Program-made: the position numbers and the translations under genes
Source of the DNA: Gamarada debralockiae
Lineage: Eukaryota > Ascomycota > Leotiomycetes > Helotiales > Hyphodiscaceae
Direction: 5' to 3'
Assembly (NCBI GenBank): GCA_002803225.1
Contig: NXFV01001672.1
Location: forward strand, 44,644 to 108,643
Length of the DNA: 64,000 nt
Notes under the pieces: generated by a model
What the model was told of the DNA's origin: nothing
Seen by the model: the letters and a program-made list of their open reading frames with translations, nothing else
Database searches by the model: none
In this document: positions 10,249 to 21,546 of the stretch, one piece after another
How the letters are laid out: each line of letters begins with the position of its first letter
Numbering within the stretch: the first letter of the stretch is position 1

Positions 10249-12022
10249 ACACTATAATCAATCTGGTACGCAGCCGACGAAAGCTCAACGAGAGTGTTGG
10301 TGATGATAGACTCCTTCGGGGCGGGCTTGAGCGGATTGTAACCAAGACCTGGGCCGAAAGCGTTCTGACCAGGAGGACCACGACTTTGTCACTTGCCAGG
10401 GCTCGTCGGAGGACGTGGAGAACCAGGGCCTTCGATGGGACCATCAAGGTTGACGAGACGTTGGTTGTTTGGACCACCTCGTTGATAGTTGCTATGGGTG
10501 GTATCGGGTTGTTGATCTGCGCCGCCCGCCACGGTTGCTCTTACCAAAGCCACGGAATCCATATTCACAATTTCCAATGTGTCCAGAGAATCGCCGACAG
10601 TTACCATTCGTCGGACGCCCATCTGGACAACTGCTCGATGTGGAGCAGCTCGGAGGAACTGTCGAGAACAAAATTGTGAGGAGCTGTTTAACTGTTAGGA
10701 GCCGAGCAACTCATTCCCCTAAGGCCTCAACTCAATCAGTGCCTCTTTGGCCCAGAAAGTGGGTGATGCTGATGCAACGTGATTCCGCCCAGTGCTCACA
10801 ATGTCACAGGGAAGGAACCCAACCTAGCGCGGGAGTAACGGCGAATTCCTTTTGTGGCGGTTGTAGAAGCCAACCCGAGTCACTACCAACTTTTAAGAAA
10901 TTAGTAAAAGAGTTTCTCATAACGGTGATTCAAACACGTTAAACTTGGAAACGAAATATCAGATCTACAGCCTTGTCAAAGGCAGTCTCATCAATACCAA
11001 CTTGTGGCTATGTTGACCGTCGTGATAAAATTGATCATCATGTAAGTGAAGGACAAGAACAGTAAGATTGGAACGTACCGGACCCTGCCCTTGATATCAT
11101 GACGGGCAAGCTCTCACTCGTCGTCAGAGACGAAGGCCGTAAATAACGGTGACAACCACTAAAGAATGAAGAAGAGCATCTAGAAAGGCATTCCCGACGA
11201 TTTGCGATTGCCTTTGATCCGGACCCTCCTTGTTCCAATCTTCAGGTTGGGATAAACGAAGGGAGGGCGGCCTGAACGGTTTCGACAAACACGGTCGCTG
11301 CTCAGTGTCCGAAGGGTATCAATCTCCGGGGCCTAATCAGAACTGATATTGTTAGCCATGCTCTAACGTAAGCAGCCAAAAGTCTATGTATAGAAGCATG
11401 TTCAGTTAAGACAGTCTCGTCAACGCCGCGAGGCTTGGACATATGCTTGTCATTTGTCGGTCAAGATCATCATAATGCTTGACATGTATCATTGTTGGAC
11501 AGAGAGTATGTTATCTCACCTGTGATAGCCGTCCCACTTTCGAGTAACCTCAGTCCCAGTGCTACACTTCGGTACCTGGAAGTTGAATGTTAGCAAATGC
11601 CTGCTATAATAATGCGTTGAGATATGTATGTGTAAGAAACTGATCAGAAGGCATGAATGGTATAATTTGATTTGTGTCAGCATCGGTTACCCGAATCAGA
11701 CTCGTCATCTAAAATGCTCATCATGAAAGTGGAGGTAGAAGAGGAACAAATTTAAAAATACCTCTTGTTTTTGCTTCTTCAACTCTGACTTAGACACTTA
11801 TTCGCCAGTGACTTCATCAAGGTGGAGGTCCGCTACCTCGGTGTAGGCAGAGGGTCCGGCTTCTTCCGCATTTATATCTTTCCCTGAAAACCCCCAAAGA
11901 ATTGAGAGGGCGTTTCGCAGCGAGAGCTGAGCGACTTGCTCTGGCATGGACAGGGTGGAAGATATGAGGCGCAGCACTTCAGAGACCAAGCCTGTGTGCC
12001 TGTCTTCGAGAGAGTACCGCAT
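10247..12022 (-). pseudogene. Minus-strand coding-like fragments, degraded or heavily spliced gene
   Basis: Several pieces read like protein but could not be joined. From upstream to downstream on the minus strand: 12022-11798, beginning MRYSLEDRHTGLVSEVLR and containing ALSILWGFSGKDINAEE; about 11727-11693, MMSILDDESDSG ending at a GTAACC donor; about 11578-11523, VPKCSTGTEVTRKWDGYH ending at a GTGAGA donor; about 11326-11240, EIDTLRTLSSDRVCRNRSG; and 10622-10250, with NNQRLVNLDGPIEGPG, an in-frame TGA, then GQNAFGPGLGYNPLKPAPK. The TGA at about 10389-10391 could derive from CGA by a C-to-T change. I do not recognise the family. It may be a real multi-exon gene I failed to assemble, or a pseudogene. 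Confidence 0.35.
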
Positions 12023-12400
12023 TGTTCATCAGGAACTCGTTAGGCATCTTGGTCGAATGTTGCAACTTCAAGTGAGGAGGAAGGTATGCAAATTGGGTTG
12101 GAGTCATGCCGGCAATTTGGCCGTGGATAATGACGGTCGCCATGATTTGTCAGTTGCATTTTCAGGCATTGATTGTGCTTCCTCTCCTCTCGAGACACCT
12201 GTCCTCTTTGGCGAAGCTTTGAGGGTCGGAGATGCCGCCCGTGTCGAAGCGCGTGCCATAATTATTTCCCAGCCTTTAAAATCGAAAGTTCCTTCAGCAA
12301 GGTTGTCACGGCCAGCCATGCATCCAGCCCACTCGTATGGAGCCGGGGAGGCAGAGGGGGAGGGGCATCGGTACCAGCTGGAGCCTTACTGGTTGGGTTC

Positions 12401-12552
12401 TTCTCGGCGGCGGCTTGGGGGCGGTTTTCATTGAGACATTGAAATTGCTTATATGAAAGTAAAGCCGCCGTCGAGAAGGTGAAGCCATGCGTGATGATTT
12501 CTTCTCGGTAGCGGCTTTGTGTGGCCTTTGCACTGAACTATGCCGCCGAGAA
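12401..12552. repeat. Four alternating inverted copies of a 16-nt GC-rich motif
   Basis: TTCTCGGCGGCGGCTT at 12401-12416 is followed by its inverse AAGCCGCCGTCGAGAA at 12462-12477 (one mismatch), a second forward copy TTCTCGGTAGCGGCTT at 12502-12517, and a partial inverse GCCGCCGAGAA at 12542-12552. Adjacent forward and inverse copies can pair into two stem-loops with loops of about 45 and 24 nt. Confidence 0.75.
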
Positions 12553-13804
12553 GAGGATGAAGCTGGGATATGTGTTGCATGCTCATTCGTTCTCCTGACA
12601 TGAACAAATGGAGACCCCCCATCCGCTCTCTTCTTCACTTTCTCCACGATTGGAAGGCAGCTCAATGTTGTTGTGTGCTCCCGGTGAATTTAGAAGGACA
12701 CGCGAGATGTGACCACCTGGCTTTGAAGGGCTCATGGAGAACGAGGACTACCTGGGTCTTCGCTAGGACCAGGCTGGTTGTCATCCTTGCTCCTAGTTGT
12801 GACGCCTTTAGCAATTTCGCGGCCGACGAGAAAGATCAGATAGGTGACGTCCCGAATGAGGTCGATAAGAAATGCTCGCCTCCTTCAGGATTTGTTGCGG
12901 AGGTGAGATAGAACGAGTTTGCCGGTAGCGACCGGACGGCTAGTGGTATGCTATGATCGATCCCAGTGCCTCTGATCGCTCACACGATCTGAATGATTCG
13001 TCGGAGAGTCAAGTGATTGTGGCGAGGCTCTGAGACAGGCCTCCTAGAAGCCGACTGATTCGTTCTTCATCGCTGAAAAGTGAGAAGCTGAGATAAAAGT
13101 TAGCATCTTGGACGCCAAAACATGAGCACGAAGTGAAGTATTGAAGACTGCAATCAGTGGGCGAGGTTTTCTAGGCCTGCCGCAAAATGGCGTCTCCTGT
13201 CATGTATTGTCGGAGCCCAGTGCCAATTCATCATTTGACAGTCGTGGAGAGAGGCAAGGTGAGGAACGGAGGAGAAATTGACATACGATTGTGATCAAGC
13301 TTCCCGCTTACTGCCCCAAGTTCCTGTCTACTTCTCTAATGTCAGTATGGATTTTCGGAAAGATAACATGAAGCGAGAAGTGGGTTTGAACAGAGCTCAG
13401 TATCAGCCATTTGTTGTCGTCAAAGACATATATCTCAGTCGGTAATTTCCAGCGTGCAAAGCACGATGATCATCATAGCAATTGTGTTCGGGTCTTGAAA
13501 GGTACGGGAAGCTTACAGGCAGGAAGGTTGAAGTTCGAATCGTTGGCCTCGAGAGAGTGACTTGAGATGAGGGAGATCTATCTTCCATCTGCGTCCATTG
13601 TTAGTGAGGTATCAATAACAGAGTGTACGCAATGAAGTGCATGTTTGATTCCAATTTCAGACTGACGTGTTACAAAAGTTTCATATCGAAGTTGATCAAA
13701 GACTCTAGTTTGCGGTTGTATGTGTGTCATCACAATAGAAGGAATGGGGAGAAGAAGAAGAAGTAGTCTTGCTTACTATTGCTAATGGGAGGCCTAAATA
13801 TCTC

Positions 13805-13941
13805 AAGCTGCGCAAGCTAGCGTTGTTGTGGTTATTCACATGGTTGTGGTTGTGGAGCAGACGACCATTGCAGATGAAGAGGACTGAATGAACTAAGCTG
13901 CGCAAGGCAGCGTTGTTGTTGCTCACATGGTTGTGGTTGTG
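13805..13941. repeat. Imperfect direct repeat of about 48 nt
   Basis: Copies at 13805-13854 and 13895-13941 both start AAGCTGCGCAAG and end CACATGGTTGTGGTTGTG. They are separated by 40 nt of unrelated sequence. Internally they are rich in GTTGTG/GTTGTT steps. Confidence 0.75.
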
Positions 13942-14731
13942 ACTGGAAGAAAAGATCGAGGTTTTGAAGCTCACGATTTTTTTGTGCTAATTGACGCTGC
14001 GCTAAAGACCCGAAAAAGATGCTTAGCGCCATTTATTAATCCTAACCGAATAGAAAAATTGTCACACGTGATCTGGCTAAGTTGCCTCCGCTTCGATGCC
14101 TCGTCCTGGAAGAACATTTCTGCGCTCTTTGCAACACCATCCGACTTCACCCGCACTTAGGCTTTCATAATCCCTTACTACTGCTCATAAATCTATCCAG
14201 TAACCTATCCGAGGGATCAGTCACGCTTATCCTCGCATTTAGATTGCCGGAAAATCATCGTCCCAATTTCATCGCCCATTCCTCCGTGTGGCCATCCCAG
14301 CCTTTTTAGCGCGGGGCACTGGCTAACAGCACAAATCCGAGCCAGCGACATCTTGTGCCGACGCGGGGTGATTTCATGTGGATCGTGTGGGTTCACGAGC
14401 AAGTCAAAGAGAAGCTGATTTATGACGGTGGCCCATAGAAGAGATGCCACAGATCATCGTGTGATGCCATTGAAACTTTATTAGAGAAGTGTCATTCTCC
14501 TCCCCTTCATTTCATCAAGTTGTTCATATCTTTAACGGTGAAATACCCCGCCAAATCCCAAATTCCATTGTTGTCTCATTCCCATCCGAAGCTTCAAACC
14601 TAGCTTCCGCTCTCCGCATAGACCCGAGGTCCAGCTTGAACAAGCACCCAGACTTCCAATTGAAATACTTTCCTCCGTCCACTGTTTCTATCTTCTCTTC
14701 CATTTTAAAATCTCCCTCGCAAACCACCATC

Positions 14732-15870
14732 ATGGCACAAAACGGCGTTCCAATCCAGAGCGAGAAGGTCAATACTGACATTGTTACACTCACACGCTTC
14801 TTAACAGAAGAGCAAGCAAAACACAAGGAAGCAACAGGAGATTTCACGTACGCCTCCAAACCAATCTTTCCAGTACCTACAGCCAGCTGATAATACAAAC
14901 AGACTCCTCTGCCATGCACTCCAATTCTCCTTCAAATCCATAGCCTACTACATCCGCCGCGCCACCCTCATAAATCTAACCGGCCTCGCAGGCTCCAGCA
15001 ACACCACGGGCGATGACCAAAAGAAACTCGACGTAATCGGCAACGACCTCTTCATAGCCGCCATGCGCTCCTCGGGCAAATGCGCCGTCCTCGTCTCCGA
15101 AGAGGAAGAAGAGGCCATTTTCTTCCCTGAGCACAAAGGCGCCCGTTACGCCGTAGCCTGTGACCCTATCGATGGTTCCTCCAACTTAGATGCTGGTGTG
15201 TCAGTTGGTACGATTTTCGGAATCCATAAATTGGAGGAGGGGTCGATGGGCACGAAGGAGGATCTCTTGAAGCCTGGAACAGAACTCATTGCTGCGGGCT
15301 TCACGATGTATGGTGCGTCTGCGCAGTTGGTTATTACGATGAAAGGGGGCAGTGTGAATGGATTTACCATGGATAATGCGCTTGGAGAATTCATTCTTAC
15401 GCATCCGAATATGAAGATGCCTAAGAAGAGAGCCATTTACTCTGTCAATGAGGGGAACTCTCTTTATTGGGAAGACAGCACGAAGAATTATTTCAACTCG
15501 TTGAAATACCCGGAGACGGAGGGTGGAAAGCCTTATAGTGCGAGATATATTGGCTCCATGGTTGCTGATGCGTATCGGACGCTGTTGTACGGTGGTATTT
15601 TTGCGTACCCGGCGGATAAGAAGAGCCCTAAGGGGAAGTTGCGGATTTTGTATGAGTGCGCTCCCATGGCTATGGTGTTTGAGAATGGTAAGTTTTTCTA
15701 ACGATTGGAATGAGAGAGATCTGGACTAATTTTCAACAGCCGGCGGTCAAGCACTCAACAGCAAGATGCAGCGCATGATGGAGGTTGTGCCAGAGCACAT
15801 CCATGACCGATCAGGTATCTTCATGGGTAGTTACGATGAGATAGAGAAGGTCAAGTCTTTCCACAAGTAG
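14732..15870 (+). CDS. FBP1: Fructose-1,6-bisphosphatase
   Basis: Exons 14732-14847, 14903-15687 and 15740-15870 give 343 residues, the usual length. Intron donors are GTACGC and GTAAGT with acceptors AACAG; joins read GDFT-LLCHALQ and FEN-AGGQALNS. The enzyme hydrolyses fructose 1,6-bisphosphate to fructose 6-phosphate, the controlled step of gluconeogenesis in the cytosol. Motifs: metal-binding VSEEEEE and the family signature DPIDGSSNLDAG (CDPIDGSSN), substrate-binding ARYIGSMVADAYRTL, and LRILYECAPMAM preceding GGQAL near the C-terminus. The start ATG sits in an ACCATCATGG context directly before MAQNGVPIQSEK. The gene converges on the DUF1295 gene. The call is secure. Confidence 0.96.
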
Positions 15871-16083
15871 GCGGATGCGGGAATGTTTTCCTTTAGCTCG
15901 CTGGAATCAAGGTCTCAGATTGTAAATGCATTATGAGGAGTATGTTAGCAAATCTACCGGTTTAGGTCATGGCAATTTGATAGTAAAATGGACATCCATG
16001 ATCATCTAAATCCTTTATTTGATTCACTCCGACCAAGTGAGCAATTGAGCATACTCCATCCTCCATCCGCGTCTAGATCTCTC

Positions 16084-17301
16084 TTAGAACTTTGGGATGA
16101 ACATGGGCGTGTTCTTCTTCCACTCCTGATAATCCTTCCTACCACCATACCGCTTATCATACTTCTTCTCAGACAAGGGCACCCCACTAACCTTCAACAA
16201 CAAAAACGTCACAAAGGCCGGACTCACAGCCGCAACTGCAAAACCTCAGAGTCAGCATATGCTCAATGAGGGAAGGACAGAGGAGTTTCAGGGATCCGGA
16301 GACAGCATTCTACTCGAATGACATCCTTTTCGGAGCAGAATCTGGGAATAGAACTGGTGAAATTCGAAAGAATTGAGAATAAATGACTCTGAAAAATTAC
16401 TCACTTCCCAGTCCCAATATTCTTCCATAACTCGTCCCCGCCAACCCCATACCCACCTGTCCCACATTACCCACCAACACACCTCCAGCCAAAGTAGCAA
16501 TACCAGTCCAAAGCGTGCTCTCTCCAAAATAATTAGGATGCCTACTCTTACTCCACAGACCGCGCGTAAGGAAATCCTCGTCGTGCTCTTTCCGCTTCTT
16601 TTCTTGAACCCATTGGTCCTTTTGCCTATCGGCGGTGATTTCAAAGGATAGACCGCCGACGTAGAGGAGGAGGCCTAGGACGTCGGTTAGGTTGATGATG
16701 GGGAGAGTGGCGAGTGCGGCGTGCGGAATGGAGTTGATGGCTAGGACGGGCATGAGGCAGAGGGATACCCAGGTTGCTTGGGCCATGAATGCTGCGAGGA
16801 ATTTTGGAGGTGAGAGCTTGATTTTGTCGAAGCGCGAGTCGGAGCCGTCTGAGAGGATGCGTTGGAAGAGGTAGGTTCCCACTGAAGATTGTCAATATAA
16901 ATCTTTCAATGAGGATGACAGATTGAGGGAGGGGATTGGGACGCACGTCTAGTAGCCCAAACAGCTACAGCAGTACTCAACACAATCTGTCTCCAATTCA
17001 ATGCATTCGGGCCCCCATCACCTTTCAAAGCATCAAGCAGACTCGGCCAAGCAGGCTTGATACTTCCTGCAGCTTGAGCGGCGGCACGTGCTCGCAACGT
17101 GGGCAGGTAGAGACTCAGAGCTGTGACAGAGAGATAGGTTAAGGAGCCGGAGAGATCGTAGAAGCGCTCTGATTGAGCGAGGATTGAGGGGATTGCTACT
17201 ACGGTTTGGATCACGAATGCAGCGGAGACGGAGGGGATTAGGGTGCGGAGGAAGTGGTTGCGGAAGTTTGTTAGGTGCAGGAGGGAGGTTAGGAGCGTCA
17301 T
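16084..17301 (-). CDS. DUF1295 / steroid 5-alpha-reductase-like membrane protein
   Basis: Exons 17301-16947, 16881-16405 and 16235-16084 (minus strand) give 327 residues. Splice joins read VWATR-LGTYLFQR and GRILGLG-IAAVSPAFV. The protein has about six hydrophobic segments. The C-terminal half carries the DUF1295 signature LWSKSRHPNYFGE, found also in related isoprenylcysteine methyltransferase and sterol-reductase folds, and ends with KKYDKRYGGRKDYQEWKK, a conserved cytosolic tail. Family members are endoplasmic-reticulum or organelle membrane proteins that are thought to be NAD(P)H-dependent reductases; the substrate is unknown in fungi. The second ATG of the open frame (17301) is preferred over 17358 because a hydrophobic helix follows it directly. 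Confidence 0.9.
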
Positions 17302-17606
17302 TTTGAGAGTTGAATGGAAGTGAGTGATTAGAAAGTCATCTGTACTTTTAGAAAACAAGAAGAAAATGGAGTTGCAAGTAAAAGAGAGGTTGGAATGAGG
17401 TGGCTTTCATAAATTTCCGCCTCGCGTGTACGGCGTGTGCTCCCTCTGACGATGTTCTGCAGGCCGTTTTGTCACGTGCATCAAAACGCGCTAACCTTAG
17501 TCAACGCGACGCACTTTAAAAACAGATTTCTGGCCACTCCAACAAGCCACCCTTGTTTCCCTGTCAACATTCCCTGTTCCCAAACACTTCAGCCAAAGTC
17601 AACAAT
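17302..17606. promoter_or_regulatory. Divergent intergenic region containing a duplicated promoter segment
   Basis: About 17467-17606 is nearly the same as the inverse of 24146-24300, the promoter side of the second copy of the downstream small gene. Shared elements are CACGTG, ATCAAAACGCGCTAACC, TTAGTCAACGCGACGC and TTTCTGGCCACTC. The left part would hold the DUF1295 gene promoter. Confidence 0.6.
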
Positions 17607-18440
17607 ATGGCTCAACCACCGCCACCACCGCAACTACCTCAACCAAACTTCGGCAACATGAGGGCAGCTATTGTTGGCATGACGCAGGAAGGAGGCACCA
17701 TCACACAAAGCGTGCAGCAGTTCAACACTCATCAGCAAGCATTGGGTGCTGAGTTGAGTCTGTTGGGCAATATTCAAGTTGGTCAGTTGCAACAGCAGCT
17801 GGTGAATATCTCAAACCAGATACAAGATTTGACTCAGTTGTTGACCGCACAGTAATCCTCACTCCTCACTCCTCCAAGCTTGTCTTGTTAAGGAACCTTG
17901 CTAACGATTGTTTGAACAGAAACTGGAACATAAACGCCAAGTTCGATAACGAGAAATGCACTAGATCGACAGACGCCTTGATTGTAATGCGCAGCGTTGA
18001 TACACGTCCGATTAGAGTAGTCGCTGTCAACGCTCCTATTCAAAACTTCCCACCGACTTCCCGTGCTCTAATGCTACTGACCAGTACGTTTCTCGATTCT
18101 TTTGCTTTTTGCTACAACTAATCTTCTCTTCTACTTAGGCCCACAGTGCCGTGCTATCCTTGCCGCGCTTGATATCCCTGTCGGAGCCAATCTCAGTTTG
18201 GAGGAGATGCGATTAAGAGTTCGTCGCGCAGTCGGCCTTCCGGGTCTGTGATTTGATACAGTCATAGATGGCATGGGGGAGGGAGGGTAGGTGGTGTTAG
18301 GTGTTATACAAATGGCTTTGATGGAGCACAGATGGCATGAGTTTGCTTTTCTCGATTATTACAGGGTGTACATTATTTGACCAGCGATAGGGCGCTGAGT
18401 CGGATCAACAGATCAACAAATCAACAAATCAATGAATCCA
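17467..18440 (+). repeat. Arm A of an inverted segmental duplication
   Basis: This segment matches the inverse of about 23420-24300 (roughly 90 percent by eye). It covers the promoter, the three-exon gene and about 190 nt of 3' flank, including TTTGATACAGTCATAGATGG and GGGTGTACATTATTTGACCA. The 5.0 kb between the arms holds DCP2 and the DUF4112 gene. Confidence 0.85.
17607..18251 (+). CDS. Small Q-rich N-terminus protein, unknown function, copy A
   Basis: Exons 17607-17851, 17920-18083 and 18139-18251 give 173 residues. Donors are GTAATC and GTACGT; acceptors are AACAG and TTAG. The N-terminus is Pro/Gln-rich (MAQPPPPPQLPQPNF), followed by an amphipathic Gln-rich helix and a conserved-looking core: NWNINAKFDNEKC, ALIVMRSVD and IQNFPPTSRAL, then LEEMRLRVRRAVGLPGL at the end. 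No named domain was recognised. A second copy at 23619-24146 on the other strand has exons two and three of exactly the same lengths (164 and 113 nt), which supports this model. The core is better preserved between copies than the N-terminus, suggesting that it is the functional part. Confidence 0.75.
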
Positions 18441-18749
18441 ATACTGAAATCCAAGACAATGTTGACATACATCATCATCTTTACAAGCTGAGTCGGTTAC
18501 GTGATATCACATATGCAAGTTCCATAGCAACGAAGTCTCTGAAGGTTCAGGTAATCTCACTTTCCTGTGGGTTCTATTTCAATTGACCTGGCCTAGTCAA
18601 CCAAATGACCACCTGAACCAAGTATGCCCTTCCTTCCCCTCTGACGTCCCATAGATCCGACCATCATGCCTCCCGAAAATGCAAAAACGCTAGCACCTGC
18701 GAACGAAAATAACTCCAGCTCCCAAAATCATCGCTCAAGTGTTATCTAA
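18252..18749. other. Intergenic region between small gene copy A and DCP2
   Basis: The first about 190 nt are 3' flank of the duplication arm, then the 50-nt DUF4112-derived patch. The rest (18483-18749) has no recognised feature; the two genes converge here, so it should hold both polyadenylation regions. Confidence 0.5.
18433..18482 (+). repeat. 50-nt patch copied from the antisense of the DUF4112 exon 3
   Basis: Directly beyond arm A, ATCCAATACTGAAATCC through CATCATCTTTAC matches the reverse complement of about 22755-22808 with only about two mismatches. In the source position this is coding sequence of the DUF4112 gene; here it lies in no gene. Confidence 0.8.
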
Positions 18750-21546
18750 CTAGCGCTGAACTCCCTTAGTAACCGAATCCAGATAGCTGAGCAGGAATCC
18801 CTTGTCAGCCGGTGACACAGCGGTCTGGCTTGAACGACGCGATGCTCCATCACCTGATGTCAAACTACCCACTCTAGATCTTGCCGAAGAGTTCATCGTA
18901 GGGTCGATAGAGAACAGTGGGGATAGTACATCCTCTGTTGAAGTCGATCTCACTGGTTGCGCTGGCGAAGGAGCTCCAAACAGTGAAAGGAGCTTTTGTT
19001 TGTGCTCGGCTGGTTGGGTAGTGCGCCGATCCAGTTGAGGGAGTAATGGGCCTGCAGATGACGGAGCTTTTGCGAGCAATGATTGCAATATTTGCTTGTG
19101 GTCATTGACAGCTGGTCTAGCCTGCTGTGGATTGCTCGTGGGGAGAATCGGCATTGTTGGGAATGTCGATGGACTTGGAATAGCAGAAGACTCTGCTGTC
19201 TTAGGAGTACCAGACTGAGGACGTTTCAAAATCTGCGGCTGGAATGGCTTTTCGGGAGACGAAGTTGGCTGTGGCTTACTCCTCGAAACGGGCCTCTTGC
19301 CATTCGGCTGTGTCTTGGGTGCCGAAGCGTTACCCCTCGGACTTTCAGAATCGCTTGCTTGAGTTGGCCGAGCGAGAATCTTCATAGCTCGGAAGGGAAG
19401 ATTGGTTTCGGGATTCATCTCCGGGACGCTTGTTTCCTTTGCAACCTTCTTCGCCGCCTTGCTATGACTGACCGCCGGGGAAGCCCGCGCAGCATTGGCA
19501 GAGAGCGTATCTACAGCAGATAACTCGACTGCGGAGGGCGTAGTAGTCATGGGCAAAGCTGTAGCAGCATTTGCCCTTACTGGTATCGCAGTTTGGGCAG
19601 TTGGACTCTTGAACAAACCTAGCAATGCTGAGCGTTGCTCTTCGCTGATGGGCTTTGGAGCAGGCAAATTTGGATTCTCAGTTGGAGGGACAGTCTGCTT
19701 CAATCCAAATTGGGATAGAGGATCAGCTGCCGTAGGTCGTGATACTTCTGCTGGGAGTTCTTGAGGTCGCGGTGGAGGACGTTGCGCTGGCTCTTCTGTA
19801 TACCTCCTCAACGGAAGATCACTATCGGCAGCGGCACCGTTCGCCTGATCTCGAGTTTTGAATGCATTGAGAAGTGCCAGAGCGTGACTCGTGAGTTTGG
19901 CTTGCGGCTGCTCTTGCACGGGCGGAACCATTGGAGCATGGAGGCCCGGAAATTGCGGATTTGATGGACCATACGCTGCAGTAGGATTCAACTGGATCGG
20001 GAAAGGTTCCTGAACAGGCTGAGGGGCCATGGGAGAGTGGACAGGTCCACCAGTGAAGACAGCTCTCTGGACGTGTGGTGGTAACGGTTGCGGATGTACC
20101 AAGTGCTGAGATTGATAAGAATGTGGGTTTCCGTGGGATCTCGGAGGTTGTTGTAGGTTTTGCATTTGACCTTGTGAAAACCCAGGCATGCCGCTGGAAT
20201 GGCGATTGTTTGGTTCTTGGTATGAGAATGAGTTGTATGGCGGTTGTATGGGGAAGGTTGGTGAAGGAGGTAAAGTGGAGAAATGTGGATGTCGTGACTG
20301 TTGGTGATGTGGGGTAGTTGGTTGCGGGGCTTGAGTGACAGTGTGTTCTAAAGGTATATGAGGAGAACCATTCGAGGGTGCTTGTTGATTCGATGTAGAA
20401 GGCTTGCCTTGAAGTAAGGCGAGTAAAGCATTCCCCTTATTTTCGACAACCGGTGACTGTACTGCGGTCATTGCCCCGCTCTGCAATCCTGAAGTGGGCG
20501 GTTGGATCTTGAGTAGAGCCCTAAGAGCCTCGTTTGTTCCCTCCAATGTATCTATATGTTGGCGAGCATGGGTTGGATAGGACGGCCCTTGAGTATTCGA
20601 TTCAGCCCCTTGATCTTCCTCGGTCAAGACCTCGTCGTGGCTTATACCTGCCGACAGGTACTGATTGCTCGTAGATCGTTTCGCATCCTGCTTTTTCTGG
20701 TCGATAACCCACTTTCTCAGACGCGGAAGAAAAGGGGCCACCATATAAAATTTATTCGGACTTAGAGCAGGGCCATTTTGTTGTTGCTGACCCTTTTTTC
20801 GGTATGCTGGGAGATCAGATAGGCGCCACCACTGGATCTTGCTGATCTCTTTACGAGTTCTTGGCTCGAAATGAGTATCCATAGGTACATTTCTGAAGAC
20901 GTATAGTCTCATTTGCTGGTCGTGCATGGAAATTTCGATGTGGTGAACTTGTCGGTCCTCCGGCACCAACCCCGCTGCCTCAACATCGTAGCCTGTTTCT
21001 TCATAGACCTCGCGGATAGCGCAGGTCAAATCATCTTCGGCCCAGTTGATCTTTCCTCTAGGGAAGCTCCAGTTCGCGCCTTTCTTCCAACCTTTAACGA
21101 GCACGGCAGCATCCATCGTATCGTTCATCAGAATCGCTCCCCTTACAGGTATCCGTGTTTTGTATTTCAAGAATTCGTCGAATGCGCGCATATGGTCACC
21201 TTGGGAGAATGGAGCAAGCAAAGGACAGTGTGCAAAGATCCGTAGAGAGAAATTTCGAAGGGTCAATGACGGGAGGTTCGGGTCCAGTGGTCGAATAAAG
21301 TCTTCGTAGTACCATTGTGCCTCTTCGATGGAGAAACATATTCGCTCCACTGAAGAGAGATCACTCTCTGCTTGGTTTATGATAAATCGAACGCATAGGT
21401 CGTCCAACCCTGAACGACGAGTTGTTAGCTGCGGTCATGGAGGGCTTGGGAATGTATGAGAAGGAATCGCATCCCGCGGTGCCCAACGAACGTTAAATTT
21501 CCCTTGAATACTCACAGTCTTCTAGCTGCATCTTTGTCTCTGTCAT
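18750..21546 (-). CDS. DCP2: mRNA-decapping enzyme subunit 2
   Basis: Exons 21546-21516 and 21409-18750 (minus strand) give 896 residues. The short first exon encodes MTETKMQLED and joins through a GTGAGT intron to WLDDLCVRFIIN. Residues about 10-105 are the helical N-terminal regulatory domain (SIEEAQWYYEDFIRPLDP) and residues about 106-240 the Nudix domain, with Nudix box GKINWAEDDL-REVYEETGY and the B-box helix after it. The remaining about 650 residues are disordered and rich in P, Q and S, the usual fungal arrangement for binding decapping activators. DCP2 removes the 5' cap (m7GDP release) in cytoplasmic P-bodies. It sits between the two arms of the inverted duplication and reads toward copy A. 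Confidence 0.95.

Larger units (their letters stand above)
12023..14731. other. Gene-poor stretch upstream of FBP1 with short repeats
   Basis: No complete gene could be supported. Minus-strand frames at 12104-12319 and 12306-12665 and a small one at 13403-13588 (MEDRSPSSQVTLSR) might be exons of the unresolved gene to the left. The stretch contains the alternating GC-rich motif array at 12401-12552 and a pair of direct repeats at 13805-13941, listed separately. The last about 250 nt before 14732 are pyrimidine-rich and are presumably the FBP1 leader. Confidence 0.4.

Noticed and set aside
10469..10942. Plus-strand frame of 157 codons with CSQCHREG and CGGC, reminiscent of a zinc-binding DUF3716 domain
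   Set aside because: The spacing does not fit and the opposite strand reads more like protein over the left half.
16373..16651. Plus-strand frame of 92 codons
   Set aside because: Antisense to the DUF1295 gene exon 2.
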